Source of the DNA: Dactylonectria macrodidyma
Lineage: Eukaryota > Ascomycota > Sordariomycetes > Hypocreales > Nectriaceae
Assembly (NCBI GenBank): GCA_020744425.1
Contig: JAGMUV010000017.1
Location: 1,178,001-1,242,000 of the forward strand
Direction of reading: 5' to 3'
DNA: 64,000 bases
Shown: piece after piece, positions 1-12,300 of the stretch
How positions within the stretch are numbered: the first letter of the stretch is position 1
How the letters are laid out: every line of letters begins with the position of its first letter
Made by a program: the position numbers and the translations under genes
Notes under the pieces: generated by a model
The model's database searches: none
The model's input: only the letters and a program-made list of their open reading frames with translations
What the model was told of the DNA's origin: nothing

Positions 1-1587
1 AGAGTCAACAACTGGCCAGATCGCCTCCAGGATCTCGTCGTTGGACTTCCCGGCCCAGATCTGTGAGGGTACGATGAGAATGCCGAGGTAGGGTCGCCCA
101 GCACCGAAGACGACTGCTTCCGTGATGTTCTTGTTCGACCGAATCGAACCCTCCATGGCCAGAGGGTTGAACTTTTCGCCGTTGACGAGGACAAGTGTGT
201 CGTCAATTCGGCAGATGTACTTCCAGGCTCGAGGGATTGTTGGGTGGGGTTCAAAGAGATCCTTGGTTCTGTAGGAGTTGTCGTCTTGGTTGGACTGAAC
301 CTTTGCAGGCCACCCATCTGTGACAGAGCATTCGTACAATGGTCCTCTTGGGATCCATTTGAGAAAAGGGGCCAGCTTGTCGTTTTCGCGGACATAGTTC
401 CAGGCCTTATCGCCTTCCGGTCGGAATGAGGTCATCAACTGACCAACTTCGGTGCTACTCAAGTTAGCAAGTTCCTCAGTGTAAGAATATCGGGAGACTC
501 ACGCGCCGTAATGTCCCACAAGATTGACACCATTGTCCACAAGCAGGTTGCCAAGATCGTCAGGGCACGCAGATCCTCCATACATGACAATCTTGAGCTC
601 CCGTAGCAGCTCGATGCCTTCGTCCGTCTCGGCAAGGAGCTTAAGCGCATACGGCACCCCGTAAAAGATCTCAAACTTATGGTCTCTCATAATCTTGAGC
701 AGGTGTTCCTGGGCCAGGGGAAGGTTGGCGTTGTATAGGTAAATTGGCTTTTGGCAGTGGATCGCCCGGAACAAATTGCAGATGCCGTGGTTGTGGAAAA
801 GCGGCAACGTTATGAATGCCTTCATTTCCATGCTTGTAGCGTAGTTGGCTAAACATGACTTGTGAGTCTGATAAATGGGTTTTGGAAGACCCGTGGAGCC
901 TGTTTTGTTAGCTTGCGTGAGTTAAAGGCAGGAAAGTGACATACCACTAGAGTGAATAATAAAAGCAATGTTTTTCGTCTCAACATCACCATCTAACGCA
1001 GTGCCGATCTGAGTATCACCATGCGCCTCGATGGAGAACTCAAACGCATTTCGCCCAGCAATGTCGAGAAGCTGTAGGGTAGGGATTGACTTTTGAACTT
1101 CGCCCGCAATCTCCACATGTCGACCGTCGGCGACAATCGCTGAGGCTCCAGTGGTATTGATGAGAGATTCGATAGCTACTTGTGGTATCCTCGTGGACAA
1201 CAGCAATACTGTGTGGCCAAGCTTGCTCAGGGCAAGCATTGTGATGAGGTACTCAAGATTGGACGGCCCCAGCATAGCCACGACCATTGGCTTTTCGCCC
1301 GAGCTCCGTCGCACTGGTAGCTTGGCCTCATAGTGTTTGGCAACTCTCCAAGCAAAGATGTCTAATTGCTGAACCGTGTAGTGGACAAAGACGGTGCCGG
1401 AGGAAGGATAGGAGACTGCATAGGCGTCCGGGTGCAACAAGGCCCTCCGGCGAACCAAGCCATCCACCGTCCGTAGTGACGAGTCATCGTCAACTACGGC
1501 GGTTTTAGGGGCTGCCAAGTCTCGGAGGTTGTCCGAGTCACTCGGCAGGCTCTCTAAGGGACTGGGAACGTAGACAGAGGCAGGCAT
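1..1587 (-). CDS. NRPS-like adenylate-forming enzyme, N-terminal part (runs off left edge)
   Basis: Three exons (945-1587, 503-899, 1-454) join in frame to 498 residues. The start is the ATG at 1587 (MPASVYVPSP); an in-frame ATG further upstream is less likely. Visible adenylation-domain cores are the A3-type loop HSSGSTGLPK, formed exactly across the first splice junction, the A5-type HYGATEVG formed across the second, and an RTKDLF stretch. The sequence resembles the NRPS-like (A-T-reductase or A-T-TE) group that activates an aryl or amino acid as its adenylate. The carrier and release domains would lie left of the window, so the product class is unknown. The gene is divergent from an MFS transporter. 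Family is confident; substrate is not. Confidence 0.85.
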
Positions 1588-2347
1588 TGTGAGAGAATGC
1601 TGATGGCGTGATGTGATAGACTGATAGAGTCGCCGCATTTACGGCGTTATTTACGCTCGAGGGACGAGGACTGTTATGACAGGCCGTGAAGATCTGCATC
1701 GGCTCTCACGGAGAGGTAAGTTTGCGTCAACGGTCCCAGAGAGTCCGTCCACATGCCGGAGGGAATGCCGTTGCACGCGAGAGTCAATTAGAGAAGTGTC
1801 GGAAAAGTGTCCGTTACTAATAGCGTGGGAATCCGCCACTGGCCTAGGTCTTGGAACAGCGAGTGGCGGGCGTCTCCGGGTCGAGATCGTCAATGCCTCA
1901 ACCCATTGACAAAGTCATCACAAACGAGAATCCGACCAACTCATGGCTTACCTGGATCGCTTCTACACGCAAAGTCGCCTTATCTACAAATCCGCCCAAA
2001 ATTGTGGTCCAGTTCGTCTCTTGACCAGGCGCCGCAGAAATCCGTCAAGCGGATTAATATCCGGAAGCTACTCCAGCCACCACTTTTCCGTTCCCCAGAC
2101 TGCCAATGCGGGGTCTGGGGTAAGTCTCACCATTCTATTGACTGGGAGAGAGCAACATGGCCGCTCGGCAATTGGAGATTAACGCGACGGAACGGTCATA
2201 CGGCAGTGTTGAGACTAGGCCAGGTGCCCTGTCGTGGTTATAATACGACTCACGCGCGTCGAACATGCTCATGACAACTCAAAGAGCTCTCATTTCAACC
2301 TCAACCTACTCCAACACACTCGGCATCGAACTTGTGACGCGTCTACA
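1588..2347. promoter_or_regulatory. Divergent promoter between NRPS-like gene and MFS transporter
   Basis: A 760-bp gap separates the two divergent starts. A TATA-like TTATAATAC lies near 2238-2246, about 105 bp before the MFS start. An inverted CGG pair, CGG-N11-CCG, lies at 1731-1747, the arrangement bound by Gal4-type Zn2Cys6 dimers. Short open frames here look random. Confidence 0.45.
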
Positions 2348-3994
2348 ATGTCTTCAGGCACCCACCAGCTCGACAAGCCCGAGATTGTCATGGTCGACGA
2401 CAAAGAGATGGACCGAGACTTGGACGACCCTGAGAAGAGCACTCGTGTCCACACCATCGACAACATCCGCGTTTTGGGTCTCAGCAACGACGATGCTGAC
2501 TTTTACGCCAATTTTTCTCCTGCGCAAAGAAAGCAGGTCATTCGCAAGGTATGTTGAATCTAGAGTTGAAGTTGAGCGATGGAGACTGATGAGACGCGAA
2601 AATAGGTCGACTTGCGATTGATCCCCATGCTCGCAGTCTTGTACTTGATCTCCCATCTCGACCGAGCGAATATTGGCAATGCCAAGATCGAAGGCCTCGC
2701 AGATGACCTGAAGCTTGTCGGTAACCAGTGGAACATTATTCTCAGCCTGTTTTTCATCCCCTACATTCTCCTCGAGGTTCCAAGCAACATGCTCCTCAAG
2801 AACTTCAAGAGGCCTTCGTATTACCTCGGTGGCCTTGTCACCACCTGGGGAGTTATCATGACGCTTCACGGCGTCGTAAAGGGCTTTGGTGGGCTTCTTG
2901 CAGTTCGCATGCTTTTAGGTGTCTTTGAGGCCGGCTTTTACCCCGGCGCTGTGTACCTCTGTACATTTTGGTACATGCCCAAGGATCTGGCTACGCGAAT
3001 CGCCTACTTCTACTGCACCAGCGCGCTTTCGGGTGCCTTCTCTGGCCTACTGGCTGCTGGCATCGCCAAGATGGACGGTGTCGGAGGATACGAGGGCTGG
3101 CGTTGGATCTTCCTTCTCGAAGGCATCGTCACGGTTCTCCTAGGCGTGTCGTGCTTCTTCTTGCTCATCGACTCTCCTGCCCTGTCCACGCGATGGCTGT
3201 CGCCCGAGGAGATTCGGTTCTTGGAGTTGCAGAGCTTCATCAAGCAGGGCGGCCGGTTCGCCGAAGAGTCGACGGACAAGAAGTTTGACTGGTACGACTT
3301 GAAGATGGTTCTCAAGAACTGGCGCCTGTACATGCAGGCATACATTCTGCTGTGCATCAGCGCCTGCTCGTACGGCACAAAGTTCACGCTGCCTTCGATC
3401 GTCAAGGCCATGGGATTCACAAACACCAACGCGCAGTTGATGACTGTTCCAGCATATGTCGCTGGTGCTCTTTCATCCATCTTCTTCGCTCGGCTATCTG
3501 ATCACTTCCATTGGCGCATGCCGTTCGTGGCCGTTCCCCTGGCTTTGATCGCAATCGGATACTCGGTTGTCATGGGCTTCAACGGAGAGCTTGGAGGCAG
3601 CAACATTGGACCTGGATACTTTGCACTCGTTCTCACATGCATCGGCATCTACCCCGTCCAGCCCGCGGGCAGTAGTTGGGCGGCCAACAATCTCGCTCCG
3701 TCCAGTAGACGATCAATCGGAGTCGCTTTCAACATCTGCGTCGGCAATATCGGTGGCATCATCGGTTCCTACATGTACCTGGACAAGGAAGCCCCGCAGT
3801 ACCACACTGGATTCGGTCTTTCGCTGGCCTTTGGCGCGTCGGGTGTTCTCGTCGCTCTGCTCCTGGAGCTGACTTACAAATGGGGCAATGCCAAGAAGGC
3901 TAAGCTTTCCGAGGAGGACATTCGGGCACAGTATACTGAGGCGCAGCTGATGAAACTGGGAGACAAGAGTCCCCTGTTCAAGTATATCCTTTAA
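2348..3994 (+). CDS. MFS transporter, allantoate permease (Dal5/ACS) family
   Basis: Two exons (2348-2548 and 2606-3994, 57-bp intron) encode 529 residues. The start MSSGTHQLDK at 2348 gives the usual acidic cytosolic N-terminus, and a hydrophobic multi-pass core begins right after the splice (RLIPMLAVLYLISHLDRANI). The LDRANIGNA motif in the first membrane segment, and the loop with EAGFYPG and WRWIFLLEG, are characteristic of the fungal Dal5/anion:cation symporter family, which carries small organic anions such as allantoate, nicotinate or pantothenate across the plasma membrane. Twelve segments are expected from length. It sits beside an NRPS-like gene and a Zn2Cys6 regulator, so a role in export or uptake for that locus is possible. 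The exact substrate cannot be read from the sequence. Confidence 0.9.
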
Positions 3995-4540
3995 AGTAGT
4001 GGTTGTGGGGATGGTGATGGTGTGTGATCCAGGTATTGCAGTTCGTGCTATGGGTAGTGGGATTATACTAGAAGCACCGAATAGTTAGACTATGTACCGA
4101 ATTCTGTAGAACCTCAAGATACGAACTAGACACTTAGAGCAAAAATAAGCCAGTTGAGTTGTGCGTGTTAACCTATGCAATGTCTGGTGGAGATTGAGTC
4201 CACCTTCAACCGTGATCAACATGGGCCTCTCAGGAATTTCTGCGATGAAACGTTAATATTGATACACCTACTCAATCAACCTCGATTCTCGGCATGACTC
4301 GTGTGATCCATGTCCAAAAGCCCGTCAGAAGATCAATGTCATAATCGCCTCATGTGGGTCGTTCAAACTACGCCGGTTCACATTATGCGGGGAGAGACGG
4401 TTTCCCCGCAGCACTCCCCTGTTTATATGGGACCTTCTCCGCCATTCCACTCAGTCTTTTTCCGTTCCCCATATCTTTTTCCGTCATCTCATCGCGTTCA
4501 CTCAAGAACACCGCCTTGTTTGATAACCCACAGGCCTCCA
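3995..4540. other. Intergenic: MFS 3' region and regulator promoter
   Basis: There is no recognisable gene in this 546-bp stretch. The regulator frame is open upstream to 4310, but residues before the ATG at 4541 have no domain character, so this part is read as promoter and 5' leader. Confidence 0.5.
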
Positions 4541-6911
4541 ATGAACGCGCAAACCTATCCGGTGCCTCCTCCTGGGCCTGGCCAGTATATGCCAGACGAC
4601 TCAGTGGAGCCCAGCTTGGTCGTCTCCCCAGCGACAGCTTCGTCGAGGACCTACTACTCAGGCCGGAAACGCAGCGTCGTGTCGTCTGAGCACTCGCCTC
4701 AGGGTCAGGGCTCCCAAAGTAACCGCAAGCTGCGCAAGGTGAGCAGGGCGTGCGACTTTTGTAAGTCCAGAAAGGCCAAGTGCAGCGGCGATCAGCCCTG
4801 CGCAAAGTGCGTGGCCAAGGATCGCGTGTGTCTGTATGATGCCAAGTACACGCGTGGCCGACCTCCCACGCCTCCGCAGTCGGATGCTCACTCGCGGCTC
4901 TCATACGAACCCGGTGCCCCGTCCCAGGAAGACGAGGTCGGCTTTGAAGCTATCTCCGATCCTACTCGGTCGCGCACAGAGCCTCACGACGACATGTCTG
5001 GCGCGTATATGCAATCTCGCGACAGCACGGCTCCATCAAGAGCTTCCCCAGAACTGAGCATGGCCATGGAGATCCAGGGCCAAGTATTCGACCCAACATC
5101 TGGTCTGACTTTTTTACATCGAGCCTGGAAACGCCTGTCAGCTCAGAATAGCAATCGGCCGTCCGATGCCGCCAAATCGTCTGCGGAGAGCCAGTCGTTG
5201 TACACGGCTGGTGATAGACCTTTGCCGGAGATTGACGAGAATTTCCCAATACCCCTACCCAGTCCGACCGAAGGAAGGAAACTGCTTTCTCTATATTTCG
5301 ATGTCTGCATTGCGACGTATCGCATTTTACACCGTCCAACTGTCGAGACTTGGCTCTGTACCATTGAGAAGAATGTCCAGGACAGACAGCCAGTATGGCA
5401 TGAACTTGGCCGCGCAAAAGCAGCCATTGTCCTAGCGGCTCTTGCAGTAGCTACCTTACACCAAGAGAAGTCCAAAGGGTTCCTCTCTGCGGACGACGAA
5501 GCTCGTGCACTGCGAGCAAGCGACGAGCTCTTCGTCATCTCTGCCCGTCTTGCCGACGAAGAGTCGGGATATCCCAAGTTGGAGTCGACGCAGGCTAGAC
5601 TCGTACATGTTCTGTATCTGCTCACCACGTCTCGTTTCAACCGCAGTTGGTACGTGTTTGGCAACGTTCTGCAGCTTATTTCCGCCCTCGGCCTCCATCG
5701 TCGCGCCAGCGCCAAAAGGCGCCGGATCTCTCACACCGATTACATCCATACACAGTGCTCCATTCGCACGTTTTGGACTGCGTATGTCCTCGACAACTAC
5801 TTGGGTGTTGTCTTTGGGCGCCCTCGTCATTTTCATGATGACGATATTGACCAGGAATTCCCCGACAGAGTCAACGATGATGAGATGACTGTCATGGGAC
5901 CAGGCGACGGACCAGAGAATCCCGAGGACTGTCACATTGATGCATTGGTCTTTCATGCCAGGTATGTCGTTGCTATTTTACCTCATGTATCTATCCTAAC
6001 TATGCGTAGAATTGCCCAAATCATCGGTTCCATATCGAGAGAAGTCTACACACATAGAGACATCACCAACCAAGAACGTGTCGGAGCCGCTCACAAACTC
6101 AACCAACGCATCCATGACTGGCACGCAAGCCTACCACTGCATCTAGGGTCCATCCGGCCTTCCATGCTGATCACCAGCTACCGAAGACAAGCGACCGTCC
6201 TCAAACTTGCCCACTCACACGCGATCATGCATGCAAATCGGCTCTTCCTCCTGGGCACGTCCACGACGACGTACGAAAACCAAGTAAACGAATGTATGGG
6301 AGCCGCAAAGGCTGTGCTCGAGACTGTCGACTATATGGCCCAGGAGGGCCCGATCTTCCACGCCTTTTGGTGGACACACTACGTGACCTTTTGCGCGCTT
6401 GTCGTCACCTACGTCTGGGAAATCCAGCAGCGACGGACCGGCCGGTTGATTGGAAAGCAGAATCGGACGAAGCTGATCGAGTTGGCCGAGAGATGCCAAA
6501 CACATCTCGCCCGTGCCACCGCATCGAATTCTCCAAGTCGCAGATATGCAGTCATCCTCGAGGAGTTTCGAACAGCAGCAAAGAACCCGTCGACGCGTCC
6601 GGCACCTACAACTGATTCGGATCAGCCAGGACCTACACACAGTTTGGGTCATACCAGCGGGCTGGATACCTCGGGAACTGTGGATGCCAGTGGCGCAGTG
6701 ACCGGCGACCTAGTGGAAGTATACCAAGACGACCCCAACCTTGTTTACGATCCCCGTCTCCTTGACGAGTGGCAAACGGCTGATTGGCTGGATCTCGACT
6801 CTTCTGTAAGTCGTACCAAACTCTCGACTGCGGAATAAGCTAACCCTAGGTTAGGCTTTCTGGCCTCATGTCGAAATTGACGAGAGCCTGATTTGGCCAA
6901 CGATGCCCTAG
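4541..6911 (+). CDS. Zn2Cys6 transcription factor with fungal-specific TF domain
   Basis: Three exons (4541-5961, 6010-6805, 6855-6911) give 757 residues. A Zn(II)2Cys6 cluster begins near residue 71 (CDFCKSRKAKC, then CAKC and a final C), followed by a basic linker. The long alpha-helical middle homology region (PF04082-like) carries ALGLHRRA and the FWTAYVLDNYLGVVFGRP segment. The 48-bp intron 5962-6009 keeps the frame open, so a naive reading would retain it; GTATGT, CTAAC and TAG mark it. A second intron replaces a weak tail with AFWPHVEIDESLIWP, a more protein-like C-terminus. The start could be 4310, adding 77 residues. It probably acts in the nucleus on CGG-containing sites. Its position next to the NRPS-like gene, MFS and tyrosinase suggests it may be the local regulator. 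Confidence 0.85.
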
Positions 6912-7425
6912 ATGAGATACTGATTGTTTTGGGGGCGAAACTTAAGCACACCAAACCCCAATTCGCTTTTTAGAGCTGGGCTGCTGCCATTCTAAGCTGA
7001 GTCGGTGCTGCGGGCGGGCCGAGGAAACCCAGAGTCTAGACTGAGGTGGGCCGCACATTCCACAACGATAGTTCCGAGACGAGTGTCATTGGTGCAGCCT
7101 ACAGACCTATAAGCGAACAAATTAGAACTGCTCGTTCTTAGAATGTCGATCCCATCTTCGGCTTCAAACATTAGACAAGCGGTCAATCCAATCCACTAAC
7201 TGCAATAGGCTGTACTAAGAGCTGCGCGGTCTTTTAGACTCCCGATTCTCGTATTCCGAGTTCCCGCTATGACCTGCGACCTAAGTATAGACAGACCTAA
7301 TAGAAAACCATTCACTTGATCTCGTATAGTGTGGACTCTTTATAACTGAGTCCTATCGACTATGCGCTCATCTCTTTTCTCGTTCGTTCCATTACTTACC
7401 GCATAACATCGACCATTCACTGGCC
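6912..7425. other. Intergenic: regulator 3' region and tyrosinase promoter
   Basis: The stretch is 514 bp with no supported gene. A TATA-like TTTATAACT sits near 7338-7346, about 80 bp before the tyrosinase start. Confidence 0.4.
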
Positions 7426-8563
7426 ATGTTGTTTGCCTATATCATTACCCTTATCGGCTTTGCAGCCGCTGTCCCCAACGGATATGCTCCCTCGTCATGC
7501 AAGAACCCTACGAAGCGGGTAGAATGGCGACAACTAAAGGACACCGATAAACAGAGCTATATCAACGCAGTTTTATGCCTCAAAACAAAGCCGTCACGAT
7601 TGGGACTAAAGACGACGCTCTATGACGACTTCGCCTATGTGCACCACAAATACAACTTGATCAGTAAGTAACAAATATAATTCATGAATTGCGCTGTCAG
7701 TACTAATTCAGCTCTTATAAAGTTCACAACGTTGCAGCGTTCCTGCCATGGCACCGATACTTCACTCATATCTACGAAGGCGCGCTTCGAGATTGTGGAT
7801 ACACTGGATATGCCACGTAAGTGTATGGCATGAGATCGCCACCGCTGTATGATCTAACTTCTTGAGCAGATATTGGGACTGGACTAAAGATGCCAAGAAA
7901 TTAGCCAAATCCCCTATCATGTCATCAAAACTGGGAATTGGGGGTGACGGCAGTGACACCCGGACTGAGATACTCGAAGGACAAACGATCCGATGTGTCA
8001 GTAACGGCCCTTTCTCTAAACTGCGTGGCGCATACACCAGCATCAGCCCTACCGAATACAAGTACGAACCCCACTGCCTTTACCGAAGCTTGATAGACGG
8101 CGAAACCGAGGACTCGATCAGCCTTGCGTCAGTTTATAATGCGACGTATGTCGGTATCGTACAGAAGAACGCCAAGTTTGCCTCGTATCACACTGCGTTG
8201 GAAGGAGGTCCCCATGGCGTCATCCACGCGGCCATGGGTGGAGAAATGAACCCATCTACATCGCCCAACGGCAAGTCATATCTTAATCGTCCTGTTCTGT
8301 GGACGAAAAATTGTTAACAAATTCTCACAGATCCCGTATTTTTCTTGCATCATGCACAAATTGATCGACTTTGGTGGCAATGGCAGCAAGCGAATCCCAA
8401 GACGAGGCAAACAGACTACTCTGGAGTGAAAAAGAGCGCTGGAAGCAATGCGATAGGCAGAGCAGCTTTGGCCGATTTGCTTTTGGTAGGTGGAATGGCA
8501 AAGGATGTTAGAGTTAGCGATGTCATGTCTACCACAGGTAGCGTTCTTTGCTATACATACTAG
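7426..8563 (+). CDS. Secreted tyrosinase (type-3 copper phenol oxidase), short form
   Basis: Four exons (7426-7663, 7723-7816, 7870-8270, 8331-8563) give 321 residues. A signal peptide is evident (MLFAYIITLIGFAAAVPNG). CuA ligands are the His in YVHHK and the H-x8-H of IHNVAAFLPWHRYF; CuB ligands are HGVIH and the His in DPVFFLHHAQIDRLWW, so all six expected copper-binding histidines are present. The third intron starts with GC (GCAAGT) rather than GT, which is needed to make SPNDPVFFLHH. Tyrosinases hydroxylate phenols and oxidise catechols or o-aminophenols to quinones. The protein is short, ends at LCYTY, and lacks the C-terminal latency domain of large fungal tyrosinases. Its neighbours suggest tailoring of an aromatic metabolite, but melanisation is also possible. 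Confidence 0.9.
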
Positions 8564-9311
8564 ATCTTGTAACAATAAATCGGAGACACGTGCAAAAAGA
8601 AAATTAGAATAGAACCTTAGAACCTACAGATACTCACAGGTCTAACAAATGAAATGCTCTCCTTGGACATGAGACGGCTTGTTGACTTGGTCTTTTTTTT
8701 TTTTTTTTTTTTGCATTGGCAAGACTTGTTGCATAATGTCAAATTTGGCTGGCGGCGGTGTCATGTTCAGAAAAGGGATTTGAAGCTATTTTGAGGATAA
8801 CTTCAGATGAGATTAATACCACTAACCAACGTACGAAGTGGAAGTTAAAACCATTCACCTATTCGCGATTGCACTACGGGGAGTAAGCAGCTCAGGCATG
8901 GAGCAAGGTGAGACATTTGGAAGCGCATTTGGCATCAGGGTGTCCATTATTGCATAAGTCCAGTTCGATACTTCCATTTACATAACGTATGCACAACCCA
9001 ACGGATTAACAGACACCCGTTGAACACAAGTTCTATGCACCAAGACGAAGCAGTGACCAACGAGCCTACAATAATCTTTACCGCTTTAGGATTCAGGAGC
9101 TCCATTTTCCTCTACCGATAATTCCTCTTATTGGGCGCCACCTACTCCCTTGAAAAAGTGGCTCACCGATGTTTGTTCTCATTGGCTGCAGCAACGGTAA
9201 GGCAACTTCTGGTCCGCCTGGGGGATGTCTTCGTCTCGAGTATAAGAACCGCATCATCCATCCTCAAAATGTTCTCAATTGATCAAAAGTACAAGCACGC
9301 CTCTCATCACA
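8564..9311. other. Intergenic with a 20-nt poly-T tract
   Basis: This 748-bp stretch has no supported gene. It holds an uninterrupted run of 20 T at 8693-8712, a likely length-variable site. The part after about 9100 is the presumed promoter of the next gene, with TATAAGAA near 9241. Confidence 0.5.
8693..8712. repeat. Poly-T tract, 20 nt
   Basis: Twenty consecutive T follow the tyrosinase gene's 3' end by about 130 bp. It is likely slippage-prone. Confidence 0.95.
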
Positions 9312-12300
9312 ATGGCACCGCTTCAAGGCGCTGGTATCTACCAGCAAATTCCTCCCGAGCAAGGGGCCTCTGATTCCCAAGCTCCTCCAGATACACACCA
9401 ACCAGATGACCTCGGACCTTCAAATTTTCTGGAAAACCTCAACGTGTCCGAATTTCAGTCATTCGACTTTGAATTTCCACCTCTTATGGACCTTAGTCAG
9501 CCTGAGGGTGGGTGTATGGTCGAAGACCAAGGCATGTAACAAGCCTTATAATGTTGACTTGAGTACCTGGCTGATAATCTTCTTTAGACGCAGCAATGAC
9601 CGACGCCTTCAATACCACAGACCAAACAATTCCCATGGCCGACCTAGCTTCCTCTGACTTCAGTAATATCCATCTTCCGGCGCCAGTCGACCCGCCGTTG
9701 CCTCAACTCTCCGAGGAGAATTGGCTTTGGCAGCTTCCGGAGCTGAACAATCTTGCGCCTCTCACGTTTGAGTCCACGAATGAGACCCTCGACACTACTT
9801 GTTTCAGTTCTCCACCGCGGCCTCAACCTCATCAAAGTCGGTGGGAAACGTTGCGGGGCCACAACCGTTCCCTGCAATATCACCAGGCCCAGGTTCCAAG
9901 TCAGTCAACCATCTCCCCTCAACCCGCTTATCTTTGTTATACCTTGTTTATGCTGCTAAAATTGATTTAACTTTTTTCTTCAGGCTCTTCAGGCGGCGTA
10001 AGTCATGGAATGCTTACATGGGACCCAGCTGCCGCTTGGATAGACTCCTCGAATTTCACCATGGTTTCGGAAATCACCATGATGCCCTCAATTCTGGCAG
10101 AACAACAACGCACCGACGAATACACCAATACTTGGTATATGGCGAGCGCTCCAAAACAAATGGACACTCTTCAAATCGCTTCTGGTCCCATTATTCGATA
10201 CCAGGGCCCTCTCCCTCCAGCCAGGCGAGGAGGGCGGATAGGTCGCTTGACAGAGGTACAGGCACAGCAACAGCAGATGGCACGGCTGAATGGGGTTTGT
10301 GTTCGTTGTTGGTGGACCAGAATTCCGGTAATGCATCACTTCATCTTGATAGATCATGATTATTTACAGCTGTTTCTTTAGTGCAAAGGTGGAATTCCAT
10401 GCGAAGCGTGTCTAGCAATACGCAAACCACGACTTTGGAGAGGCCCTTGCACCAAGGCGCAATTTCTAGACATCATAGAAGCTGGAGCATTCTTTTTAAG
10501 TAAGTACCAAATTATACCTCGTAAAGCCTGGTAATGTCCCAAACTTGCGCTTATATCTGGCTCGTCCCGTTCAGACACTTCGAGACACCACCACATACCA
10601 GCACGGCTAGATATTGACCAAGCGACTGCCGTTTTGGAATATCTTCGTTGCCATTCGGAGCAATACGAAGGGTCCCCGTATAACGTGTCTAGCCAGAAGT
10701 TCTCGTCCTACTTGTCTAATCAACAGGCCGCAGTTGGGTTGGATTGTCGATTTGTTTACTGTGGATTCCGTTTGCTCTGCTTTCCACATGGAATGCATAG
10801 GTCACCTTCCTTGCATCAGATAGCTGACACTCAAACACAACTTCTCAAAGATTTCCCCCTCACTCAGGCAATTAGCTTCCCTTGCGAACCATCAGGGGGC
10901 GATATGTTCGAGTGGGTCGTAAGTTCACCTTCTACACTAAACCTGTTAGCCGCAATAGATGCTGACAAGATCCAGTCAAATCTGGCATTTTTTTGTTTCA
11001 GAAGTAAAATCAAACATCATGGGGTTGGGGATCTTGACAAGCTTGCTTCCTGTACAAGTCATATGGTCCTTGCTGCATCCTGTGTCTCAGAATGGTTGTG
11101 CCACCGACATGCGGAATTGTCCTTATTCCGATTTCTTCAGAGTGCCACGAATCACGCCAGAGATAATTCTGAAGGGCAGAAAGAGTTTATTTATTCTCTT
11201 TTGTTCATTCTAATGCTCAGTCGTTCCAGAAAGAGTGATGCCAGTCCTGAGCAGGTGAGCGGACCAATAGCCATGATCACTTTGACTCAACATGCTCATG
11301 TGTTTAATTAGGAAGCCCGAAGCGAACTCTCAGAGGCTGAATTCGCAGATTTCCTGGATCGAAAGCGTCGTGTACGCACCGCATTGTGGATCTATTCCTC
11401 AGTATGTATCGGCAAACTTCCTTCTTGGACCAACTTCTGGGAACACCTGCCGAAACAGCTGGAGCTTCTCCGAGGGAACACACCGGACAGTCTCAGAAAC
11501 AGCCTGGAAGGCTTTGATTTGGACTTGATTGTGGCTTTGCATACCCATTCGAACAAGAAAGTGGCTTTCCTACGTCACGCTTTTCCTTTCCTAGGGGAAC
11601 ATAATTCGGATAATGGGCTAAAGTGCAGTCAAGGCCCTTCGAAAGACCTCGTTTGGAGGCAGCTACGCAAGGATGTTTTACGAAGTCTGACTGAAAATGT
11701 CGATACGGTCCACAATGGCATTCTTTTGGCTGATGTAGTCGAAGAATATGTGGGTGATGGAGCCAGAAAGATCCTAGCCCCTCAGAGCCAGGACGAACGC
11801 GACACAGCGGCTCAAGTTTTTTTCGGGACTCTCATATCGATAGCCAATTCACCAACTATACGGAGTGATTCGCCCTTCCGTATCTATCAAGAGATGAACC
11901 CTTCACGCAAGTTTGTCGAATCTTCTCTATTGAGATTCCGACGCAGGATTCCAGGACTCCCTCCCTATCAATGTTCTACCGAAGTTAGCACGACACGTCG
12001 CGATAAAACACAGGGTTGGGATCTCACTGCGAGTAAAGAATTGGCCTTCGTTCTCGGACCGATAAAACCCGATGGAACTAGAGATCCAGCGTATTGTTTT
12101 GATCACTCGGCGCGCTTTCTCGAGCTTGCAAATTTATTTGGAGAGGCGGCTTTCTTCATCGGAGTGAACACGGAAGTACCCCAGTTAATATTTGGATTGG
12201 AGAGCGCCGTCAAACAAAAGAGTGATGATAAGTTCCAAAACCTGAAGCTACTTCTATCATCCAACAGCTCCTGGCTGACAGCCAGTTGTGGCAAACTCAA

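Noticed and set aside
6806..6838. C-terminal tail VSRTKLSTAE of the Zn2Cys6 regulator
   Set aside because: It begins exactly at a GTAAGT donor; splicing to TTAG at 6854 gives a more conserved-looking tail, so this is read as intron.
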